NCBI GenBank assembly: GCA_050290245.1
Contig: JBNKHH010000068.1
Location: 62,001 to 126,000, forward strand
DNA length: 64,000 nucleotides
DNA from: JBNKHH01 sp050290245
GTDB lineage: Bacteria; Pseudomonadota; Alphaproteobacteria; Rhodobacterales; Rhodobacteraceae
Reading direction: 5' to 3'
Shown here in pieces: positions 26,260 through 34,891 of this stretch (the stretch's first letter is position 1; each line of letters opens with the position of its first letter). The notes under the pieces were generated by a model. The model did no database searches. It saw only the letters and a program-made list of their open reading frames with translations, and was not told the origin of the DNA. A program made the translations under genes and the position numbers.

Positions 26260-27588
26260 CTAGTCGGTCGGTGCCGGAAACGGTTTGCGTCCGACCGACA
26301 CATAGGAGTCGAAGCCAGCCTCTTCTGCGTCCTGTGCCGTGTAGATGTTGCGCAAATCCGCCATCCGAGCCGTGGCCATGGCCGATGCGATGCGGGGCAG
26401 GTCGAGCGCGCGAAATTCATTCCATTCTGTCAGGATGACGACGAGGTCGGCGTTCTCTGTTGCCGCGTAGACATCGGATTCCCAGTTCACATGCGGAAGC
26501 AGTGCTTCGCCTTCCCGGCGGCCCTGAGGGTCAACTGCGTGCACATGGGCCCCCCCACCCACAAGAGCGGGGACAATGGTCAGCGAGGGCGCGTCGCGCA
26601 TGTCGTCAGTATTGGGTTTGAACGTCACGCCAAGAACAGCGATCTTCTTGCCGTTGAACGATCCTTCGCAAAGGTCGCGCAGCTTTTCGATCATTCGGCG
26701 CTTGACTGCGTCGTTCACCTGAATCACCGCTTCGGTGATGGTCATGGGCGAGGCATACTCTTGTCCGATCCGCGCCAATGCACTGGTATCCTTTGGAAAA
26801 CATGATCCGCCGTAGCCGGGGCCCGCGTGCAGAAACTTGTTGCCGATGCGTCCGTCCAGCCCCATGCCCTTGGACACTTCGCGCACGTCGGCGCCAGTCT
26901 TTTCACACAGCGCCGCGATCTCGTTGATGAACGTGATCTTGGTCGCAAGGAACGCGTTGGCGGCGTATTTGATCATCTCGGCAGATTCCAGATCGGTGGT
27001 GACGATCGGAAAATCACGCAGGAACAGCGGGCGATAGATGTCGGCCATGACCTGCGCCGCACGGTCGGTTTCGACGCCGACGACCACGCGGTCGGGGCGC
27101 ATGAAATCGTCGATCGCGGCCCCTTCGCGCAGGAACTCGGGGTTCGAGGCCACGTCGAAATCAAGATCGGGGTTAGTGGCGCGCAGGGTCTCGGCGACCT
27201 TGCGGTTGGTGCCCACGGGGACCGTCGACTTGGTGACGACCACAAGGTAATCTCTGGCGGCGCGGGCGATCTCCTCGGCCGCGGCCATCACGTAAGTCAG
27301 GTCGGCATGGCCATCGCCGCGCCGCGTCGGCGTGCCGACGGCGATGAACACCGCGTCGGCCCCGTCGATGGCCTTGGGAAGGTCCTGGGTGAACGATAGC
27401 CGCCCGGCAGCGACATTCTTGGCCAGAAGGATTTCGAGGCCCGGCTCGTAGATCGGTATTTGCCCGTTCTCCAGCTTTTCGATCTTGGCGGCATCCTTGT
27501 CGACGCAAATTACGTCATGGCCAAAGTCCGAAAAGCAGACACCGGAGACAAGCCCGACGTATCCGGTTCCGATCATTGCAATGCGCAT
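26260..27588 (-). CDS. ugd: UDP-glucose 6-dehydrogenase
   Basis: 442 residues. N-terminal NAD-binding motif GTGYVGLVSGVCFSDFGHD, the central segment with MIKYAANAFLATKITFINE, the catalytic cysteine in YGGSCFPKDTSAL, and the C-terminal UDP-binding domain (GVTFKPNTDDMRDAPSL). It oxidises UDP-glucose twice to UDP-glucuronate. It lies 30 bp downstream of a UDP-sugar 4-epimerase, so the pathway UDP-Glc to UDP-GlcA to UDP-GalA is encoded in one operon. It is the last gene of the minus-strand nucleotide-sugar cluster. Confidence 0.95.
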   Translation of the reverse strand: MRIAMIGTGYVGLVSGVCFSDFGHDVICVDKDAAKIEKLENGQIPIYEPGLEILLAKNVAAGRLSFTQDLPKAIDGADAVFIAVGTPTRRGDGHADLTYVMAAAEEIARAARDYLVVVTKSTVPVGTNRKVAETLRATNPDLDFDVASNPEFLREGAAIDDFMRPDRVVVGVETDRAAQVMADIYRPLFLRDFPIVTTDLESAEMIKYAANAFLATKITFINEIAALCEKTGADVREVSKGMGLDGRIGNKFLHAGPGYGGSCFPKDTSALARIGQEYASPMTITEAVIQVNDAVKRRMIEKLRDLCEGSFNGKKIAVLGVTFKPNTDDMRDAPSLTIVPALVGGGAHVHAVDPQGRREGEALLPHVNWESDVYAATENADLVVILTEWNEFRALDLPRIASAMATARMADLRNIYTAQDAEEAGFDSYVSVGRKPFPAPTD

Positions 27589-27618
27589 ACCCCAAAAGTC
27601 CTCTTTTCGCGTGGCGCC

Positions 27619-28617
27619 CTAGGCGCCGTAGTAACCACGATACCAGTCGACGAATTCCCCGATACCCGTGCCAAGCCCGGTTGTGGGGCAAAAGCCCGTC
27701 AGGGCCTGCAAGAGCGTGGTGTCAGACCACGTGGCCGGTACGTCGCCCGGCTGCATGTCCATCATGTTTTTCCGGGCGGTCCGGCCTAGGGCGGATTCGA
27801 TGGTTTCGATGAATTCGAGCAGCGCGTCGGGTTGCGCCTTGCCGATGTTGACGATGCGGAAGGGCGCGACAGGACTGAGGCTGTCGAAATCCCCCAGGCT
27901 CTCGGCCGGAAAGACCTGAGCCAGCCGCCAGACAGCTTCGGTCAGGTCGTCGATATAGGTGAAGTCGCGGCGCATCTGCCCATGATTATAAACGTCGATC
28001 GGCTGGTCCTCGAGGATCGCGCGAACGAATTTGAACAGCGCCATGTCCGGGCGGCCCCAAGGGCCATAGACCGTGAAAAAGCGGAACATTACCACCGGCA
28101 GGCCGTACAGGTGGGCATAGGAATGCGCCATCGCTTCGGTCGCCTTCTTGGTGGCGGCATAAAACGACATCTGCCAGTCCGCCTTGTCGGTCTCTGCGTA
28201 GGGCATCTTGGTATTCGCGCCATAGGTCGACGAGGTCGAAGCCAGCAGGAGCCGTTCGGGTGGATAGGCGCGGGCGGCCTCAAGCAATTCAAAAGTGCCC
28301 TGGATGTTGGCCGCGACATAGGTCGCCGGAGCCTCGATCGAATAGCGCACGCCCGCCTGTGCAGCCAGGTGGACCACGTGCTCGGGCCTGTATCGTGCGA
28401 ACAGGTCGACCAGAACGTCCGGGGTCTCGATCCGGTCTTCGACCTCGATGAAGTTCGGATATTCGGCCAGGATCGCAGCTCGGTCGCGTTTCAGGTTGGG
28501 ATCATAGTATTCGGTGAAGGCGTCGATGCCGACGACGCGCCAACCCTCGTCGAGCCAGCGTTTGGCGGCGTGAAAGCCGATGAACCCCGCCGAACCTGTG
28601 ACGAGGGCGGTCTTCAT
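27619..28617 (-). CDS. NAD-dependent epimerase, probable UDP-glucuronate 4-epimerase
   Basis: 332 residues. Extended SDR with GSAGFIGFHAAKRW at the N-terminus, ASTSSTYGANTKMPY and the catalytic FYAATKKATEAMAHSYAHLY. Substrate-loop features (RFFTVYGPWGRPDMALFKF and the IDVYNHGQMRRDFTYIDDL segment) are those of UDP-glucuronate epimerases (CapI/LpsL type). It converts UDP-GlcA to UDP-GalA. Its ATG overlaps the rfbA stop (ATGA), and ugd follows. The protein is cytoplasmic. Confidence 0.9.
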   Translation of the reverse strand: MKTALVTGSAGFIGFHAAKRWLDEGWRVVGIDAFTEYYDPNLKRDRAAILAEYPNFIEVEDRIETPDVLVDLFARYRPEHVVHLAAQAGVRYSIEAPATYVAANIQGTFELLEAARAYPPERLLLASTSSTYGANTKMPYAETDKADWQMSFYAATKKATEAMAHSYAHLYGLPVVMFRFFTVYGPWGRPDMALFKFVRAILEDQPIDVYNHGQMRRDFTYIDDLTEAVWRLAQVFPAESLGDFDSLSPVAPFRIVNIGKAQPDALLEFIETIESALGRTARKNMMDMQPGDVPATWSDTTLLQALTGFCPTTGLGTGIGEFVDWYRGYYGA

Positions 28618-29492
28618 TCGGAGTCCCGGGCGATCTGGCGCAGGTAGGCACCATAGGCGTTCTTGCCCAGGGGGGCGGCGGCATCCAGCAGGTCCTGGCG
28701 CGTGATCCAGCCATTTTCAAACGCGATTTCTTCGGGAGAACCGCTTTGCAGGCCCTGTCGTGCAGTCAGCGTGCGGACGAAGTTGCCAGCATCCAAAAGC
28801 GACGTATGGGTGCCCGTATCAAGCCAGGCAAAGCCCCGGCCCATTTTTTCGACCGTCAGGCTCCCTTCCTTCAGATAAGTCTCCAGAAGGTCGGTGATCT
28901 CCAACTCGCCACGGGGCGAGGGTTTGACCTGCGCCGCGCGTTCGGGCGCGGTGCCGTCAAGGAAGTAAAGCCCGGTCACGGCATAGTTCGACGGTGGGTT
29001 CTCGGGCTTTTCGTAAATGCCCGAGACCTTGTCGCCATCAAAGGCAAGGACGCCGTACCTCTCGGGATCGGCGACGCGATAGCCAAACACGGTACCGCCG
29101 CTGTCCTGCGCGTCGGCGCGGGCCAGCATTTTGGGCAGGGCATGCCCGAAATAGATGTTATCTCCCAGCACCATGGCCGAGGGTGCGCCATCCAGAAAAT
29201 CTTCTGCCAAAAGGTAGGCCTGCGCGAGACCGTCCGGCGAGGGCTGTTGGATCCAGGTCAGTTTCAGGCCCCATTGCGACCCGTCGCCCATCAGGCGCTG
29301 GAACTGAGCCTGGTCCTCGGGCGTGGTGATGACGGCGATCTCGCGGATACCCGATAGCATCAGCACGCTGAGCGGGTAATAGATCATTGGCTTGTCATAG
29401 ATTGGCAAGAGCTGCTTGGATACACCGATGGTGATCGGATAAAGCCGGGTGCCGGAACCTCCGGCCAGAATGATGCCTTTACGCGCGGTCAT
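28614..29492 (-). CDS. rfbA: Glucose-1-phosphate thymidylyltransferase
   Basis: 292 residues, standard RfbA length. The nucleotidyltransferase signature GGSGTRLYPIT is followed by KQLLPIYDKPMIYYPLS, the metal-site VLGDNIYFG, and the EKPENPPSNYAVTGLYFLD segment. It makes dTDP-glucose, the first step of dTDP-L-rhamnose synthesis. It comes after rfbD with a 96-bp gap and is coupled to the epimerase by ATGA. All four rhamnose genes are present in this operon. Confidence 0.96.
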   Translation of the reverse strand: MTARKGIILAGGSGTRLYPITIGVSKQLLPIYDKPMIYYPLSVLMLSGIREIAVITTPEDQAQFQRLMGDGSQWGLKLTWIQQPSPDGLAQAYLLAEDFLDGAPSAMVLGDNIYFGHALPKMLARADAQDSGGTVFGYRVADPERYGVLAFDGDKVSGIYEKPENPPSNYAVTGLYFLDGTAPERAAQVKPSPRGELEITDLLETYLKEGSLTVEKMGRGFAWLDTGTHTSLLDAGNFVRTLTARQGLQSGSPEEIAFENGWITRQDLLDAAAPLGKNAYGAYLRQIARDSE

Positions 29493-29588
29493 GTACTATG
29501 CCCTTGGATTTTTTGCCTGCTTTGCAGCTACTGGGCGATTTGGAGGGTTTGGCGACGAAAGCATGGCGCGAAAAAGATGGTGGAAGGG

Positions 29589-30431
29589 TCATGGGGTGAG
29601 TTCCTGCAACACCTGCGCCAGGCCATGCCGCCAGTCGGGACGGGATATTCCATAGGCTTCGCTCAGACTATCACAGTTCAGGCGCGAGTTAAGCGGGCGC
29701 GCCGCGGGTGTCGGGTAATCGGCCGTCGGTATATCCAGAACAGCAGCGTCGAGATCGGCCTGGGCAAAAATCTCGCGGGCGAAGTCGGCCCAACTGACAT
29801 CCGGTTGCCCCGAGAAATGATAGGTGCCGCCTGTTTTTTCGGTACTGATGTGGCTCTTTGCGATTGTCAGGACCGCATCGGCGATGGCCGCCGCCGGGGT
29901 GGGGCCGCCGACCTGGTCGGCGACGATGGTCAACACGTCCCGTTCGGCTCCGAGGCGCAGCATGGTCTTCACGAAATTCGCCCCATGGGCGCTGAACACC
30001 CATGACGTGCGCAGGATGATCGAGGTGCCAACCCCGCGAATGGCGTCTTCGCCCGCCAATTTGGTTTGGCCATAAACCCCCAGCGGCGCGGTCGGGTGGT
30101 CGGGAGCAAAAGGCGCGGCTCCGGTTCCGTCAAAGACGTAGTCCGTTGAAATGTGAACGAAGGGCACGCCCATATCGGCGCAAGCACGCGCCATGGCGCC
30201 CGGTGCTTCGGCATTGACGGCATGTGCGAGTTCTGGCTCGCTTTCCGCTTTGTCGACGGCGGTATAGGCGGCGGCGTTGATCACTGCAGTGGGTTTTTGT
30301 GATGCAATCGACGCCGCGCAGGCGGCCGGGTCGGTAAGATCCGCAGTGTCTCGCCCCAGGAATGTCGCGTCCGGGGCCACCCGGGCCAGTTCCCGCGCGA
30401 CCTGTCCGGTCTTGCCGAAGACGAGGATCAC
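29589..30431 (-). CDS. rfbD: dTDP-4-dehydrorhamnose reductase
   Basis: 280 residues from GTG 30431; the GTGA overlap with the rfbB stop decides this start. NADPH-binding motif FGKTGQVAREL, VNAAAYTAVDKAESE, STDYVFDG, and the catalytic YGQTKLAGEDAI. It reduces the 4-keto sugar to dTDP-L-rhamnose, the last pathway step. Longer starts exist but would run into rfbB and add unrelated residues. Confidence 0.95.
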   Translation of the reverse strand: MILVFGKTGQVARELARVAPDATFLGRDTADLTDPAACAASIASQKPTAVINAAAYTAVDKAESEPELAHAVNAEAPGAMARACADMGVPFVHISTDYVFDGTGAAPFAPDHPTAPLGVYGQTKLAGEDAIRGVGTSIILRTSWVFSAHGANFVKTMLRLGAERDVLTIVADQVGGPTPAAAIADAVLTIAKSHISTEKTGGTYHFSGQPDVSWADFAREIFAQADLDAAVLDIPTADYPTPAARPLNSRLNCDSLSEAYGISRPDWRHGLAQVLQELTP

Positions 30432-31462
30432 GCTTTGGTCCCCCTCCGCTCGGTCGCAATTGTCAAAAGTGGCCGCCACCAGTCTTCGTTCTGAAGGTAC
30501 CAGTCGACGGTCTTTTCAAGCCCCTGTTCCAGTGTGACCGAGGGCCGCCAGCCCAGTTCGGTGCGGATGCGGGTCGGGTCGATGGCGTAGCGCAGGTCGT
30601 GGCCGGGCCGGTCGGTGACGAATTCGATCAGATCGGCGTGGGGCGCGGCATTGGGGCGGCGCTTGTCGAGGATGGCGCAGATCGTGCGCACGAGGTCGAT
30701 GTTTTTCGCCTCGTTCTCACCGCCGATGTTATAGCTGCGGCCCAGTTTGCCCTTTTGCAGCACCAGCAACAGCGCGTCGGCGTGGTCTTCGACATAAAGC
30801 CAGTCGCGCACGTTTTCGCCCGCGCCGTAGACCGGGATCGGCCGTCCATGGATCGCGTTCAGGATCACGACCGGGATCAGCTTTTCGGGGAAGTGGTAGG
30901 GGCCATAGTTGTTCGAGCAGTTGGTCAGGACGACCGGCAGACCATAGGTCTCGTGCCAGGCCCGGACCAGGTGGTCCGAGGACGCCTTGGAGGCCGAATA
31001 GGGGCTGCGCGGGTCATAGGGCGTATCCTCGGTGAACTTGCCTGTATCGCCCAGTGAGCCAAAGACCTCGTCGGTTGAGATGTGGTGAAGACGGAAGCTG
31101 TCAGGCCTGCCCCGGTCGGCCCAGTAGGCGCGGGCGGCTTCCAACAGGGTGTACGTGCCGGTGATGTTCGTCATGATGAACTCGGCAGGTCCGTCGATCG
31201 AGCGGTCGACATGGCTTTCGGCGGCCAGATGCATCACGGCGTCGGGCTGGTGACGGGCAAAGACGTCGTCAAGGCCCGCGCGGTCGGTGATCGACACCTG
31301 CTCAAAGGCATATCCCGGCGCGTTCGACACCGGTGTTACGTTGGCAAGGTTCGCGGCATAGGTCAGGCAGTCGAGGTTCACCACCTCGTGGCCGTCGCGG
31401 ATGGCCTGGCGCACCACCGCCGAACCGATGAATCCCGCGCCGCCGGTAACAAGGATTTTCAT
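30428..31462 (-). CDS. rfbB: dTDP-glucose 4,6-dehydratase
   Basis: 344 residues from ATG 31462, which shares ATGA with the rfbC stop. Extended SDR: VTGGAGFIGSAVVRQ, HLAAESHVDRSIDGP, HISTDEVFGSLG, the catalytic PYSASKASSDHLVRAW, and the C-terminal DRPGHDLRYAIDPTRI typical of this enzyme. It converts dTDP-glucose to the 4-keto-6-deoxy intermediate. Confidence 0.97.
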   Translation of the reverse strand: MKILVTGGAGFIGSAVVRQAIRDGHEVVNLDCLTYAANLANVTPVSNAPGYAFEQVSITDRAGLDDVFARHQPDAVMHLAAESHVDRSIDGPAEFIMTNITGTYTLLEAARAYWADRGRPDSFRLHHISTDEVFGSLGDTGKFTEDTPYDPRSPYSASKASSDHLVRAWHETYGLPVVLTNCSNNYGPYHFPEKLIPVVILNAIHGRPIPVYGAGENVRDWLYVEDHADALLLVLQKGKLGRSYNIGGENEAKNIDLVRTICAILDKRRPNAAPHADLIEFVTDRPGHDLRYAIDPTRIRTELGWRPSVTLEQGLEKTVDWYLQNEDWWRPLLTIATERRGTKA

Positions 31463-32016
31463 GGGGCGGTCCATTCAAAGGGGCTGTCGAAATCGGCAAG
31501 GGCCGGAGCGGCGGCGTCCTTGGGCGACAGCTTTGGCGTCCCGGTCACTCCCCAGTCGACGCCGCAACTGTCCCAGCGGACCGCGCCGTCGCAGTCGGGG
31601 GCATAGACGTCCGTCACCTTGTAGATGACTTCGGTGTCTGGCTCCCGGGTGACAAAACCGTGAAGAAATCCCTCTGGAACAAGAAGTTGCAGGCCATTTT
31701 CAAAGCTGAGTTCCGCGCCGGTCCACTGTCCGTAGGTGGGCGATCCCCTGCGGATGTCCACGGCCACGTCGAACAGCCGACCCCGCCCACAGCGCACCAG
31801 CTTGGCCTGGGCGTGGGGCGGTGCCTGAAAGTGCAGCCCGCGCAGCGTTCCAGCCTCGGTCGACATCGAGTGGTTATCCTGCACGAAGTCATGGGCCAAC
31901 CCGGCCTTGTCCATGCGGGATTTGCTCCAGCTTTCTGAAAAGAATCCCCGGGCATCGCCGTGACGTACAGGTTCGATAATCACAACGCCGGGAAGGGGGG
32001 TTTCACGGACGATCAT
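31459..32016 (-). CDS. rfbC: dTDP-4-dehydrorhamnose 3,5-epimerase
   Basis: 185 residues, normal length. Cupin-type RmlC fold with the catalytic His in TLRGLHFQ, QAKLVRCGRGRLFDVAVDIR, and the GFLHGFVT segment. It is the first gene of the minus-strand rhamnose operon (rfbC, rfbB, rfbD, rfbA, epimerase, ugd). Its promoter should lie in the 111-bp gap up to nagA, but no clear boxes were found. Confidence 0.96.
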   Translation of the reverse strand: MIVRETPLPGVVIIEPVRHGDARGFFSESWSKSRMDKAGLAHDFVQDNHSMSTEAGTLRGLHFQAPPHAQAKLVRCGRGRLFDVAVDIRRGSPTYGQWTGAELSFENGLQLLVPEGFLHGFVTREPDTEVIYKVTDVYAPDCDGAVRWDSCGVDWGVTGTPKLSPKDAAAPALADFDSPFEWTAP

Positions 32017-32127
32017 ATTTACTCCAACAAACTTGGGGCTGCGTTAGCAGATGCGGCGATTATAGTCACCCTTCAACGGGATGGAATTACAGGCAAAAGA
32101 CCGAGCCGTGGCGCTTTGGGGACAGTC

Positions 32128-33246
32128 CTATGAGACCGGCACGCACCCGCTCAGATCAGGGGCGATGCGGATAAGGTCGGCCGCTGTGCCGGTGCTGAGC
32201 CGCCCGTGCTGGCCCCCGGCGACCTGGCCGGGGATCGAAGTGACTCGTCTCAGTGCACTTTCCAGCGGCACACCCACCTGGCCCACCAGCACCGAAACCG
32301 CGCGCGTTAACGTCAGGTCCGCGCCCGCCAGCGTGCCGTCGGGCAGGGTCAGGCGGCCTCCGTCCCGCGTGACCTGCTGCCCGTGCAGGGTGAAAGTCCC
32401 GATTTCCGAACCCGCCGTGGCCATGGCGTCGCTGACCAGGAATATCTCGCCGGGGCCCTCCTTGGCCTCCAGCGCCACGCGTATGGTTGCAGGGTGGACA
32501 TGGTGGCCGTCGGCGATCAGTCCCGCGCTGACGCTCCCTGTCGACAGAGTGGCACCAACAAGACCGGGGCTGCGGCTGCCAAGCTGGCTCATGGCGTTGA
32601 ACAGGTGCGTGGCCAGGCAGGCTCCCGCGTTGAAATACTGAAGACAGGTCTCGTAATCGGCGTCCGTATGGCCGAGCGAGACGACCGCCCCCGCCGCGGC
32701 GAGGCAGGCGACCTGCTCGGGCGTGACGTTTTCCGGTGCCAGCGTGATCTTTAACAGGGGCAGCGATTTCGCAGCGATCAGGAGAAGGTCGAGGTCCCCG
32801 TCCTCCATCCGGCGGATCAAGGCGGGATCATGGGCCCCAGCACGGGCGATATGCGGTCCCTCCAGGTGCAGTCCGAGGAGGCCGGGTGTGCCTACTGCGC
32901 AGGCCTCCGTGGCAGCCTCGATGGCGGCTATGGTGACTTCGGCGGGGGCGGTGATCAGGGTCGGCAGGATATGAAGGGCACCAAGGTTTCGGTGGGCGGC
33001 TGCCATATGCTTCAGCGTCGCCACTGTGGGCGCGTCGTTCAGCATGACGCCGCCGCCACCGTTCACCTGAAGGTCGACGTAGCCAGGGCAGAGAATATCG
33101 CCGTTCAGATCGACAGGAGATTGATGCGGAACGGTATTTCTCGGACCAATGGCAGAGACGACGCCACCGTCGATCCTGACCGCCCAGCCGTGGTGCAGAG
33201 TGTCGCCATCAAAGATCGGGCCGCCGGAATAGGTGCCGTCGATCAT
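32128..33246 (-). CDS. nagA: N-acetylglucosamine-6-phosphate deacetylase
   Basis: 372 residues from ATG 33246, which overlaps the kinase stop (ATGA). Amidohydrolase-fold NagA: CPGYVDLQVNGGGG near the start, the metal-binding HLEGPHIAR, VSLGHTDADYE, THLFNAMSQLGSR, and the catalytic Asp in LVSDAMATAG. It removes acetate from GlcNAc-6-P. Coupled to a GlcNAc-type kinase, it forms a two-step route from free GlcNAc to GlcN-6-P; no nagB is present here. Confidence 0.94.
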   Translation of the reverse strand: MIDGTYSGGPIFDGDTLHHGWAVRIDGGVVSAIGPRNTVPHQSPVDLNGDILCPGYVDLQVNGGGGVMLNDAPTVATLKHMAAAHRNLGALHILPTLITAPAEVTIAAIEAATEACAVGTPGLLGLHLEGPHIARAGAHDPALIRRMEDGDLDLLLIAAKSLPLLKITLAPENVTPEQVACLAAAGAVVSLGHTDADYETCLQYFNAGACLATHLFNAMSQLGSRSPGLVGATLSTGSVSAGLIADGHHVHPATIRVALEAKEGPGEIFLVSDAMATAGSEIGTFTLHGQQVTRDGGRLTLPDGTLAGADLTLTRAVSVLVGQVGVPLESALRRVTSIPGQVAGGQHGRLSTGTAADLIRIAPDLSGCVPVS

Positions 33247-34136
33247 CGCTCTAGCTCCCGTGCCAGAGCCTTGGCAAGGGCGACCGCACCATCCAGAGGG
33301 GCGCCTTTCGGCTCGGTCAGCGCGGCACGCATGGGCTCGGGCAGGTGGTCGCCGTAGGCGGCGCCGACACCCCCGGTCAGGCATAGCCTCATGCCTTCCC
33401 GCCAGCCAAGCCGTTCAAGAGTGCGCGCAAGATAGGCGGCGCCTTCGGCGAGAATTGATTGCGCCGCGGTGTCTCCGGCCTCGGCGGCGCGGGTTACAAT
33501 GGGGGCGTGAGCGGCGAATTCTTCGGGTCGCGCTTCGGCGGCAAACGCAACGACGCGGGGCGCGTGACCTATAGCGCGGGTGATCTGATCGGTCAGCCTT
33601 GTCGGCTTGGCCAATCCATCAGCCACATCCAGCGTTGCGGCAAGGGCGCGGCGGACCAGCCAGTGCGCCGAGGCCTCATCACCCAGGATATGCCCCCAGC
33701 CACCGGCAAGCCGGGTCTCTCCGCCCGATTGCAGCGCCAGGAAAGATCCCGTGCCGCAATGGGCCACGGCCCCGTCGTCCTCGCCAAGCGCACCGACCAG
33801 TGCAGCGCGGCGGTCATCCTCGATGCATACATTGTCCAAAGGCAGAGACGCCTGCATCCTGTAACAGATGTCATCGCTGATCGCCCCGGCCAGTGCGAAA
33901 TAGGCAGGGAACGGCCGCAGATCGTTCAGCGACAGCCCAGCCCGTGCGGCCAGAGCACCCAAACCCAGCAAAAGCTGCATCCTCGCCGCCTCGAAGTCGC
34001 TCGACAGGTTGGTCGGGCCGGCCTCGGTCGCAATCACCTTGCTGCCGTCATGCAGCACTAGGCGGCACCCCGTGCCACCGCCATCGACGGCAATCAGTGG
34101 GGGTTTGGGCGGGGAGTTCAGCATCATGGGTTTCAT
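33243..34136 (-). CDS. BadF/BadG/BcrA/BcrD-type ATPase, probable N-acetylglucosamine kinase
   Basis: 297 residues from ATG 34136 (ATG 34127 and 34124 are alternatives). It is an ASKHA-fold sugar kinase: phosphate-1 motif AVDGGGTGCRLVL, AHCGTGSFLAL (phosphate-2), GGWGHILGDEASAHWL, and LCLTGGVGAAYG (adenosine motif). The GHxLGDExS segment is typical of GlcNAc kinases. It shares ATGA with nagA, which supports GlcNAc as substrate. It diverges from the aldolase gene across 95 bp. Confidence 0.88.
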   Translation of the reverse strand: MKPMMLNSPPKPPLIAVDGGGTGCRLVLHDGSKVIATEAGPTNLSSDFEAARMQLLLGLGALAARAGLSLNDLRPFPAYFALAGAISDDICYRMQASLPLDNVCIEDDRRAALVGALGEDDGAVAHCGTGSFLALQSGGETRLAGGWGHILGDEASAHWLVRRALAATLDVADGLAKPTRLTDQITRAIGHAPRVVAFAAEARPEEFAAHAPIVTRAAEAGDTAAQSILAEGAAYLARTLERLGWREGMRLCLTGGVGAAYGDHLPEPMRAALTEPKGAPLDGAVALAKALARELER

Positions 34137-34231
34137 TCATCACGAATGCAGCGGCTCTGACAAGCAGGTGCTGGACAGGGGCAATCATTCGGGGTTCGGT
34201 GTGCGGTGCACGAGCCAGCGGGAGAGACGAG

Positions 34232-34891
34232 ATGGACGAGGCCGAGTGGAAACTGCGCGAAGAGGTGGTTGCGGCCTGCCGCGCCATGGATGATCTGGGG
34301 ATCAATCAGGGCACCTCCGGCAATATCTCGGTTCGCGCGGGGGAAAAGATGCTGATCACACCCTCTGCAACGCCCTATGAGGAGATGACGCCCGAGATGC
34401 TGGCCGAAATGCCCTTCCAGGGCGAATACGGCGCGTGGTCAGGCCCGCTCAAACCTTCGACCGAATGGCGGTTCCATTTGGACATCCTGGCGGAACGGCC
34501 GGATATGAACGCCGTCGTTCATGCCCATCCGAATTACTGCACCTCTCTGGCCATTACCCGACGCGAGATACCGGCCTGCCACTACATGGTCGCGGCCTTT
34601 GGCGGCGCGACGGTGCGCTGCGCGGGGTATGCACGTTTTGGCTCTGCCGAATTGTCGAAGCTCGCACTTGAGGCGCTTGAGGACCGAACCGCCTGTCTCC
34701 TGGCAAACCACGGCATGATCGCCATGGGCGAAAGCCTGAAGAAAGCCATTTGGCGAACCGTCGAACTCGAAACGCTGGCGCGCCAGTACTACCATGCCCT
34801 GCAACTGGGCGATGTTGTGATCCTCAGCGACGCAGAGATTGCCGAGGTGCAAATGGCTTTCGGCAGCTATGGTCTTCAGGACAAGGCCTAG
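34232..34891 (+). CDS. Class II aldolase/adducin-family protein (fuculose-phosphate aldolase-like)
   Basis: 219 residues from ATG 34232 with GGGAGAGACGAG in front. The class II aldolase fold is clear: GINQGTSGNISVR, the catalytic Glu in PSTEWRFHLDIL, zinc ligands HAHPNYCTS and ANHGMIAMGE. The C-terminus AFGSYGLQ resembles FucA relatives. It cleaves a ketose-1-phosphate to DHAP and an aldehyde, substrate unknown. DHAP would connect it with the glpD next to it. The stop codon is shared with the convergent glpD stop (CTAG). Confidence 0.88.
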   Translation: MDEAEWKLREEVVAACRAMDDLGINQGTSGNISVRAGEKMLITPSATPYEEMTPEMLAEMPFQGEYGAWSGPLKPSTEWRFHLDILAERPDMNAVVHAHPNYCTSLAITRREIPACHYMVAAFGGATVRCAGYARFGSAELSKLALEALEDRTACLLANHGMIAMGESLKKAIWRTVELETLARQYYHALQLGDVVILSDAEIAEVQMAFGSYGLQDKA

